Shown here: one piece after another, positions 1 through 4,666 of the stretch | Layout: each line of letters starts with the position of its first letter | Numbering within the stretch: the stretch's first letter is position 1 | Source of the DNA: JBGTBQ01 sp041749275 | Lineage (GTDB): Bacteria; Acidobacteriota; Blastocatellia; Pyrinomonadales; Pyrinomonadaceae | Assembly: GCA_041749275.1 (NCBI GenBank) | Contig: JBGTBQ010000226.1 | Span: forward strand, 1 to 5,617 | Reading direction: 5' to 3' | DNA length: 5,617 bases | The notes under the pieces: model-generated | The model's database searches: none | Told to the model about the DNA's origin: nothing | Seen by the model: the letters and a program-made list of their open reading frames with translations, nothing else | Translations under genes and position numbers: made by a program

Positions 1-2
1 GC

Positions 3-2084
3 GCGATCACCGTCGAGCGCGGCGGGGCGGCGGCGCTCGACATCACGCTCGAAGTCGCGGGCGTGAGCACGGAGGTCGTCGTCACCGCCGCCGACTCGCC
101 GCAAGCCGTGGACGAAGTGTCGAAGGCCGTCAACATCATCGGGCGTCGGGAGCTTGACGAGCGCGACGAGTATTCCATCACCGAGGCGCTCCGCACCGTG
201 CCGGGTTTGCGCGTGCGCCGCCTCGGCGGCCCCGGCACGCTGACGACGATCAGGGCGCGCGGCCTGCGTAACGAGGACACGGCGGTGCTGGTTGACGGCT
301 TGCGCCTGCGCGACCCTTCAGCGCCGCAGGGCGACGCCTCGTCGCTGCTCGGCGATCTGGTGGCGACGGACGTGAGCCGCGTCGAAGTCTTGCGCGGTTC
401 CGGTTCGTCGCTCTATGGGACGAACGCCATCGGCGGCGTCATCAACATCATCACGGACGAGGGCGGCGGCCCGTTCCGCGGCAACCTGCTCGCCGAGGGC
501 GGCTCGCTCGGATTCTTTCGCGGGCGGGCGCAAGTCGCGGGCGGCGCAGGTGAGGCCGACCGCTTCGGTTACAGCGCGGGCCTCTCGCACCTCAACGTCG
601 CGCGCGGCATAGACGGCGACGACGCGGCGCGCAACACGAGCGCGCAGGGGCGCGCGACCTTTCGCCTGACGCCTGCGATCACACTGTCGGGGCGCGGCTT
701 CTTCGCCGATGCGTTCGTACAGTCGAACCGAGACCCGCGGCCCGTCGGCGCTCTGCCGCCATCGGGCATCATCAACGCCGTCCCGCTCTCGCGCGCCGAA
801 CTGCAACGCTACGAGTCGGGCGTGCCCGTCGGCCAACTCAACACCGGCTCCGCCACTTTTATCCCGTCCTCTAACAATCCGGACGCGCGGCAGACGAATC
901 GCTTCTTTTCAGGCGCGCTCGTCTTCACTCATCGGTTGACGGAAGATGCGAGCTACGCCGTCTCGTATCAAGGGCTGGATGTCACGCGCGCGAGCCTCGA
1001 CGGCGCGGCCAGCACGCGCTTCGACTTCGACGGGCGCACGCACACGCTTAACTTACGCGCCGACTTTCGCGCGGGGCGCGCGAATCACATCACCGCCGGC
1101 TACGAGTTCGAGAGCGAGGATTTCTTCAACCTTCTCTTCTTCAACGACCCGACTTCCGACTCCGGAGCGGGCGCGACCGAACGCAGCCACACTCTCTTCG
1201 CGCAGGATCAGTTGCGCCTCATGGATGACCGGCTGCAACTCTCCGGGGCGTTCCGCGTGCAGTTCTTCTCGCTCGAAAGCACGCGCTTCGAGCCTGCCGG
1301 AAGCAGCCCCTTCCCCGGCCGGTTCGCCTCCCCGCCCGCGGCCTACACGGGCGATGGTTCCGCCGCATACTTCTTCAGTTCGACGAACACGAAACTGCGC
1401 GCGCACGTGGGCAACGGCTATCGCGCGCCGTCGCTCTTCGAGCGCTTCGGCGCGTCCTTCTTCTTCGGCAGCTTCTTCCCCTTCGGCAACCCGCAACTCA
1501 GACCGGAGCGCTCAATCGCCGTGGACGCGGGCGTTGACCAGTCCTTCGCCGACAACCGCCTGCGCGCCTCGGCGACCTACTTCTACACGCGGCTACAGGA
1601 GGTCATCGCCTTCGACTTCCCGTACCGCAACACCGGCGGCGGACTCGCGCGCGGCGTCGAGTTGAGTCTCGCGGCGGCGCCGACGCGGACGACCGATCTT
1701 TTCGTCTCGTACACCCACACGAACAGCGACCAGCGCACGCCGCAAGTTGGCGGCATCATCAATTCGTTCGTCGTCCCCGACCATCAATTTTCGCTCGTCC
1801 TGACCCAGCGCTTCGGTCGCCGCTTTCTTGTCAACTTCGACCTCGCGGCGTCGAGCAACTACCTCGCGCCGATCTTCGACCCGGTCACGTTTTCGAGCCG
1901 CGTCTACCGTTTCGACGGGCTGCTCAAGGCCGACCTCGGCGCGAGCTACACGCTGCCGCTCGCGGAGCGTCGCTCGTTGCGTCTGTTCGCGCTGGTGGAC
2001 AATCTATTCGACCGCGACTATTACGAGGGCGGCTTCCGCACGCCGGGCGTCAATGGCCGGGCGGGCGCGGCGTTCAGCTTCTAA
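3..2084 (+). CDS. btuB: TonB-dependent outer-membrane receptor, BtuB-like (5' end outside window)
   Basis: Outer-membrane gated barrel that imports a scarce ligand, probably cobalamin, using energy from TonB-ExbBD. The frame is open from the left edge; the GTG at 63 is internal, because the 20 codons before it read smoothly into it and look like the end of a carboxypeptidase-regulatory-like beta domain (LDITLEVAG). A TonB-box-like EVVVTA lies at 72-89. The plug follows, with ALRTVPGLRV, the IRARG and VLVDGLRL motifs, and the diagnostic RGSGSSLYGTNAIGGVINII (393-452). The 22-strand barrel contains GYRAPSLFERFG, NPQLRPERS and ARGVELS. The end, VDNLFDRDYYEGG to a terminal Phe, is the classic TonB-receptor and BAM-recognition terminus, so the 3' end is intact. 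The layout parallels E. coli BtuB closely. Adjacent btuFDC-like genes support a corrinoid role. A siderophore receptor of the CirA type is the main alternative; the receptor call is near certain, the substrate is inferred. Confidence 0.93.
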   Translation, partial: AITVERGGAAALDITLEVAGVSTEVVVTAADSPQAVDEVSKAVNIIGRRELDERDEYSITEALRTVPGLRVRRLGGPGTLTTIRARGLRNEDTAVLVDGLRLRDPSAPQGDASSLLGDLVATDVSRVEVLRGSGSSLYGTNAIGGVINIITDEGGGPFRGNLLAEGGSLGFFRGRAQVAGGAGEADRFGYSAGLSHLNVARGIDGDDAARNTSAQGRATFRLTPAITLSGRGFFADAFVQSNRDPRPVGALPPSGIINAVPLSRAELQRYESGVPVGQLNTGSATFIPSSNNPDARQTNRFFSGALVFTHRLTEDASYAVSYQGLDVTRASLDGAASTRFDFDGRTHTLNLRADFRAGRANHITAGYEFESEDFFNLLFFNDPTSDSGAGATERSHTLFAQDQLRLMDDRLQLSGAFRVQFFSLESTRFEPAGSSPFPGRFASPPAAYTGDGSAAYFFSSTNTKLRAHVGNGYRAPSLFERFGASFFFGSFFPFGNPQLRPERSIAVDAGVDQSFADNRLRASATYFYTRLQEVIAFDFPYRNTGGGLARGVELSLAAAPTRTTDLFVSYTHTNSDQRTPQVGGIINSFVVPDHQFSLVLTQRFGRRFLVNFDLAASSNYLAPIFDPVTFSSRVYRFDGLLKADLGASYTLPLAERRSLRLFALVDNLFDRDYYEGGFRTPGVNGRAGAAFSF

Positions 2085-2085
2085 A

Positions 2086-2181
2086 AAAGGATGAAGGATG
2101 AGGGATGAGGGATGAAGTAAAACCACTCGATATGCCTGACGATTCAACCGTTCATCCCTCATCCTTCATCCTTCATCCTTT
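2086..2181. repeat. Inverted arrays of a GGATGAR heptamer (31-bp arms, 34-nt loop)
   Basis: The left arm (2086-2116) is AAA followed by four 7-bp units GGATGAA, GGATGAG, GGATGAG, GGATGAA. The right arm (2151-2181) is its reverse complement with a single difference, which would be a G-U pair in RNA. The loop is 2117-2150. The element starts two bases after the receptor stop codon and runs into the next reading frame, where the right arm is translated as HPSSFILHP. There is no T-run after it, so it is not a typical intrinsic terminator. It could stabilise the receptor transcript 3' end or hide the downstream start codon; both are inferences. Confidence 0.9.
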
Positions 2182-2350
2182 GAAGGCGGGCGAAGATTTT
2201 TACACCGAGGGGGCGGCGGTTGTCTTCACCGCGCGCTATCATCTGCGGCGGGGATACTGCTGCGAGAACGGCTGTCGTCATTGTCCGTATCGAGGCGGAG
2301 CGCGCGCCGCGACGGAGCATGAGGAGAACGCTGTTGAAGATTTTGAATAA
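2105..2350 (+). CDS. Small four-cysteine protein, DUF5522 family
   Basis: An 81-residue protein of unknown function. The conserved part runs from about residue 25 to 63: PLKAGEDFYTEG, then VVFTARYHLRRGYCC and ENGCRHCPY. This matches the DUF5522 family as I remember it (a domain of about 50 residues ending YCCxxxCRHCPYG). Cys52, Cys53, Cys57 and Cys60 could bind a metal or Fe-S cluster; that is inference. There is no signal peptide or membrane segment, so it is probably cytoplasmic. The first 25 residues are mostly repeat-derived DNA, and the true start is uncertain: ATG 2105 lies inside the left arm of the heptamer repeat, ATG 2132 in its loop, and TTG 2180 at the domain border. It starts about 20 bases after the receptor stop and its last 32 bases overlap the binding-protein gene, so it is probably co-transcribed and may be translationally coupled to it. 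Confidence 0.82.
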   Translation: MRDEVKPLDMPDDSTVHPSSFILHPLKAGEDFYTEGAAVVFTARYHLRRGYCCENGCRHCPYRGGARAATEHEENAVEDFE

Positions 2351-3245
2351 GGGCGTCGGCTTCCGTGTCACGTTGTTGATGTGCGTGCTGTTCGTCGGCG
2401 GGGCGTGTCGCCGTGACGAGAGCCAGCCCGCATCGCTGCGTGCTGACCGGCCCGCGCGCATCGTCTCTTTGAGTCCGAGCGTGACGGAAATCCTCGCCGG
2501 CGTCGGCGCGTTCGACCGCGTGGTGGCCGTCTCGGACTATTGCGAGTATCCGAAGGAGGTCGAGAAGTTGCCGCGCGTCGGTGGGTGGAACAACCCGAAT
2601 CTCGAACAGATCGCGTCTCTGCGTCCAGATATAGTCATCTTCGCCGAGGCGCAGGCGCAGTTCGTCAAGGACAAGATCGAGGGGTTGGGCATTCGCACGT
2701 TGAGCGTGCCGGGCCGCACGCTCGACGACGCTTTGAAGGCCATCGAGTTGGTTGGGCGGGCCGTGGGGAACGAAGATGAGGCGGCGAAGCTTTTGATGCA
2801 CACGCGCTCGACCATCGAGACGGTGCGCCTGAAGACGGAGAAGCTGCCGCGCCGTCGCGTGCTCTGCGTCGTGGACCGCGTGCCGGGCACGCTGCGCGAC
2901 CTCTACACGGCGAGCGAGGGCAGTTTCATCGAACAGATCATCGAGGTGGCGGGCGGCGAGTCCATCGCGCCCCCGGCGCGCACGGGCTGGGGCAAGCTCC
3001 AGAAAGAGGCCATCGTCGCGCTCGACCCGGAGATCATCATTGACCTGATGATGCAGAAGACCGAAGGACAGCTCGCCGAGGACACGCAGTCCGTCTGGCG
3101 CGAGCTGCCGAACTTGCGCGCCGTGCGCGAGGGGCGCGTCCACGCCCTGCGCGACCCGTCCGTGCTCCACCCCTCGCAGTTCGTCGCCGACAGCGCGCGC
3201 CACTTCGCAGAGCTGATCCACCCGGAGGTCTTCGAGAAGAAGTGA
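2319..3245 (+). CDS. btuF: Cobalamin-type ABC transporter substrate-binding lipoprotein (BtuF-like)
   Basis: Binding protein of the class III (helical backbone) fold that captures the ligand behind the outer membrane and hands it to the permease. From ATG 2319 it has 308 residues. A basic start is followed by the hydrophobic segment VTLLMCVLFVGGA and Cys30, a plausible though non-consensus lipobox. The mature domain begins ARIVSLSPSVTEILAGVGAFDRVVAV, then DYCEYP, LPRVGGW and NPNLEQIASLRPDIVI. Glu96 (in NLEQI) and Glu230 (in LQKEAIVALDP) align with E. coli BtuF Glu72 and Glu202, which dock on BtuC. The long interlobe helix is about residues 134-165. The end has the usual LRAVREGRVHALRDPS. ATG 2319 has GGAG only one base away, whereas TTG 2334 has AGGAGA at 2322-2327 with six-base spacing, so the real start could be TTG 2334. 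Corrinoid is favoured; a siderophore or heme ligand is possible. Confidence 0.93.
   Translation: MRRTLLKILNKGVGFRVTLLMCVLFVGGACRRDESQPASLRADRPARIVSLSPSVTEILAGVGAFDRVVAVSDYCEYPKEVEKLPRVGGWNNPNLEQIASLRPDIVIFAEAQAQFVKDKIEGLGIRTLSVPGRTLDDALKAIELVGRAVGNEDEAAKLLMHTRSTIETVRLKTEKLPRRRVLCVVDRVPGTLRDLYTASEGSFIEQIIEVAGGESIAPPARTGWGKLQKEAIVALDPEIIIDLMMQKTEGQLAEDTQSVWRELPNLRAVREGRVHALRDPSVLHPSQFVADSARHFAELIHPEVFEKK
2322..2327 (+). promoter_or_regulatory. Shine-Dalgarno favouring TTG 2334 as the btuF start
   Basis: AGGAGA sits six bases upstream of an in-frame TTG at 2334. It lies inside the coding region if ATG 2319 is used. Starting at 2334 removes five residues (MRRTL) and still leaves a full lipoprotein signal (MKILNKGVGFR plus the hydrophobic core). 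The site is also inside the last codons of the DUF5522 gene, so ribosomes finishing that gene at 2350 would be close to it. Confidence 0.45.
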
Positions 3246-3312
3246 TGGACACGGAACGCGCAAGGCAAATGGCGATAGATAAAAGATGAGTAGGTTCAGG
3301 AGCGGCTCGAAA

Positions 3313-3459
3313 AGCTCCGGAGGAGCGGAATATTTATAGCCCCGCGTGAGAGTTGAGCGCCAAGCTCCGGAGGAGCGAAATGTGTCTGACATTCCGCTCC
3401 TCCGGAGCTGCGAATTGATAACAGACGCAAGACTACAAACATTCCGCTCCTCCGGAGCT
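3313..3459. repeat. Four copies of a 19-bp GC-rich element, arranged + + - -
   Basis: The unit is AGCTCCGGAGGAGCGGAAT. Copies: 3313-3331 (+), 3363-3381 (+, one G-to-A change), 3391-3409 (-), 3441-3459 (-). Each contains the 8-bp palindrome CTCCGGAG. Copy 1 is perfectly complementary to copy 4, and copy 2 to copy 3 with one mismatch, so the set can form two nested stems. The spacers are unrelated to each other. It fills most of the 242 bases between btuF and btuD; I see no gene, no promoter I would defend and no T-run terminator in this gap. The arrangement is not CRISPR-like, since orientation flips and the spacing is irregular. It may be a dispersed intergenic element. Confidence 0.9.
3363..3409. 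repeat. Long hairpin formed by repeat copies 2 and 3
   Basis: The arms are 3363-3383 and 3389-3409, 21 bp each with a single mismatch (an A-C opposition at 3378), closed by a 5-nt loop GTCTG. In RNA this would be a very stable stem between btuF and btuD. With no following T-run it is more likely a transcript-stabilising or processing structure, or the footprint of a mobile repeat, than an intrinsic terminator. Confidence 0.85.
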
Positions 3460-3487
3460 GACGGGCCATCTATCTTTGTCACGAAGA

Positions 3488-4303
3488 ATGGCGGTCACTA
3501 CAGCAGTTGAGAATGAAGAGACGGGCGCGCTCATCGAGGCGCGCGGGCTGCGCTTTTCCTATTCAAAAGAGGGCGCGGAGGTCATTCGGGGCGCTTCGCT
3601 CGCCGCTCCGCGCGGGCGGCTTTCGGCGATCATCGGCGCGAACGGGTCGGGCAAGTCAACGCTGGTGCGTCTGCTCGGCGGTTTACTTGAACCTTCGGGC
3701 GGCGCGGTTATGTTCGACGGCGCTCCCCTCTCTTCAATCGAGCCGCGCACGCGCGCGCGGCGCATCGCTTACGTGCCGCAGACGATCTCGACCGTCTTCC
3801 CTTTCACCGCGCTCGAAGTCGTCCTGACGGGGCGCAGCCCCTACACGACGCGCTTTCGTTTCGAGAATGAACGCGACCTCGAAGTCGCGCGCGCGGCGCT
3901 CGAAGCGGTGGACGCGCTGCATCTCGCCGCGCGACAGGTGACGGAACTTTCGGGCGGCGAGCGGCAGATGGTCTCGCTCGCCCGCGCACTCGCGCAGGAA
4001 CCGGAGTGCCTCTTGCTCGACGAGCCTGCGTCGGCGCTCGACCTCAAGCATCGCGCGGGACTCATCCGACACCTGATGCGACTGCGTGACGGGCGGGGCA
4101 TGACGGCGCTCGTCGTCACGCACGACCTGCAACTCCTCGACCCGGCCTTCGATCTCGTCTTCGCCATGCGCGAGGGCGCGATCAGCGCGGCGGGCGCGCC
4201 CGCCGACGTGCTGCGTGATGAAGTGCTCGCGGAAGTCTTCGCCGACGAACACGTGCGCGCCCGCCGCGCGTTCGGGCGCACGTTCGTCTGGTCGGAATTG
4301 TGA
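3488..4303 (+). CDS. btuD: ABC transporter ATP-binding protein (BtuD/FecE type)
   Basis: Cytoplasmic ATPase that powers the BtuC-like permease. It has 271 residues from ATG 3488, normal for the family. All nucleotide-binding motifs are intact: Walker A GANGSGKS (50-57), Q-loop Gln98 in AYVPQ, signature LSGGE (154-158), Walker B LLLDEP (175-180), D-loop SALD and H-loop His212 in VVTHD. An A-loop aromatic is present in RFSYSKEG (Tyr25). The TVFPFTALEVVLTGRSPY segment is typical of the iron/B12/siderophore (FecE/BtuD/HmuV) subfamily. ATG 3488 is chosen over the in-frame TTG 3476 because it is an ATG, but neither has a strong Shine-Dalgarno. The gene order is binding protein, ATPase, permease; many related operons put the permease before the ATPase. 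It is separated from both neighbours by repeat-filled gaps, which is unusual for subunits of one complex. Confidence 0.94.
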   Translation: MAVTTAVENEETGALIEARGLRFSYSKEGAEVIRGASLAAPRGRLSAIIGANGSGKSTLVRLLGGLLEPSGGAVMFDGAPLSSIEPRTRARRIAYVPQTISTVFPFTALEVVLTGRSPYTTRFRFENERDLEVARAALEAVDALHLAARQVTELSGGERQMVSLARALAQEPECLLLDEPASALDLKHRAGLIRHLMRLRDGRGMTALVVTHDLQLLDPAFDLVFAMREGAISAAGAPADVLRDEVLAEVFADEHVRARRAFGRTFVWSEL

Positions 4304-4328
4304 AATTGGAATTTGAGGTTTCAAATGT
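4294..4328. repeat. Heptad-periodic AT-rich block overlapping the btuD stop
   Basis: The sequence can be read as five consecutive 7-mers: GGAATTG, TGAAATT, GGAATTT, GAGGTTT, CAAATGT. They are degenerate but related, and the block includes the last two btuD codons and its TGA stop. The TTTCAAAT near its right end recurs at 4611-4618, just past the palindrome cluster, so the two AT-rich blocks may be matching borders of one inserted unit. The period is weak here and the call is tentative. Confidence 0.45.
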
Positions 4329-4345
4329 AACCTCCGCTAATCCCC

Positions 4346-4600
4346 AGCCGCGTTCACGCGGCTTTCCGCGAAGCGGCGCGTAGTCCAGCCGTTCGACGGC
4401 TGGGACAGCCGCGACGAGTTTTCATCAGCCCGTTTCAACGGGCTTCTCCTGAAGGCTTGAGCCGTGTAACCGTAAGAATGAAGGCTCAAGCCAGAGGAGA
4501 AGGACGTTGAAACGCCCTTTCGATCAATGGGCGCCGCCGCTCCCCAGCCGTCAAACGGCTGGTTTATCCGCCCTGACGGGAAAGCCGTCTGAAGACGGCT
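4346..4600. repeat. Cluster of short AGCC...GGCT palindromes in the btuD-btuC gap
   Basis: This is the main content of the 363-base gap 4304-4666, where I see no gene. Perfect short stems: 4346-4363 (8 bp, loop TC), 4385-4403 (CCAGCCGT/ACGGCTGG, loop TCG), 4427-4444 (AGCCCGTT/AACGGGCT, loop TC), 4454-4492 (GGCTTGAGCC/GGCTCAAGCC, 19-nt loop), 4544-4562 (CCAGCCGT/ACGGCTGG, loop CAA) and 4583-4600 (AGCCGTCT/AGACGGCT, loop GA). All arms begin with or contain AGCC and end in GGCT, and TCCCCAGCCG occurs twice (4341-4350, 4541-4550). The pattern resembles REP-type palindromic elements. None is followed by a T-run, so terminator activity is not supported. Confidence 0.88.
4432..4513. repeat. 82-bp nested inverted repeat
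   Basis: Three pairs of arms nest inside one another: GTTTCAACG (4432-4440) with CGTTGAAAC (4505-4513); TTCTCCT (4444-4450) with AGGAGAA (4495-4501); GGCTTGAGCC (4454-4463) with GGCTCAAGCC (4483-4492). Small 2-3 base interruptions separate them, and the apical loop is 19 nt (4464-4482). The outer left arm overlaps the AGCCCGTT palindrome at 4427-4444, so two alternative folds compete. It could be a miniature inverted-repeat element or a structured RNA between btuD and btuC; the sequence alone does not decide. Confidence 0.8.
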
Positions 4601-4609
4601 GTGTCGTTG

Positions 4610-4651
4610 CTTTCAAATTTGAAATTTTCGATTCCTGATTTGCGATTTAGA
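4610..4651. repeat. Heptad-periodic AT-rich block upstream of btuC
   Basis: From 4617 the sequence divides into five 7-mers that all begin ATT: ATTTGAA, ATTTTCG, ATTCCTG, ATTTGCG, ATTTAGA. CTTTCAA (4610-4616) may be a sixth. It includes a perfect 14-bp palindrome TTTCAAATTTGAAA at 4611-4624. It ends directly before the ATG at 4652. Its AT-richness contrasts with the GC-rich genes around it. It could contain a promoter for btuC, but I could not defend specific -35 and -10 boxes. Confidence 0.6.
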
Positions 4652-4653
4652 AT

Positions 4654-4657
4654 GGAG
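4654..4657 (+). promoter_or_regulatory. Shine-Dalgarno selecting ATG 4667 as the btuC start
   Basis: GGAG lies nine bases before ATG 4667. The alternative in-frame ATG at 4652 has only AT-rich DNA (GATTTAGA) in front of it and no purine-rich site at a useful distance. This supports 4667 as the start, with the upstream MESAR codons untranslated. Confidence 0.5.
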
Positions 4658-4666
4658 TCCGCGCGA

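Noticed and set aside
63..65. GTG as the receptor start
   Set aside because: The frame is open to the left edge and the preceding codons fit the end of an upstream beta domain; starting here would also leave no signal peptide.
318..836. Minus-strand open frame of 172 codons inside the receptor gene
   Set aside because: Arg/Ala-rich composition with no motif, fully inside a well-supported gene. The same reasoning removes the minus-strand frames at 1053-1496, 2903-3268, 3734-4324 and 4647-5018.
946..1665. 239-codon plus-strand frame inside the receptor gene
   Set aside because: Ser/Arg/Thr-rich out-of-frame translation typical of GC-rich shadow frames; the receptor frame carries continuous barrel motifs across the same bases.
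3313..3459. CRISPR array
   Set aside because: The repeats flip orientation, the spacers vary from 9 to 31 bases and there is no leader or cas gene.
3246..3475. Cobalamin riboswitch
   Set aside because: I looked for a B12-box-like conserved core here and in 4304-4666 and found none; the structure present is explained by repeats. A covariance-model scan would settle it.
2226..3482. 418-codon open frame on the minus strand across btuF
   Set aside because: It is a shadow of btuF in a GC-rich genome, with a low-complexity Arg/Ala/Leu-rich product and no recognisable domain; btuF itself has clear family motifs.
4583..4600. Intrinsic terminator
   Set aside because: The stem is good but no T-tract follows; the same holds for the hairpins at 2086-2181, 3363-3409 and 4544-4562.
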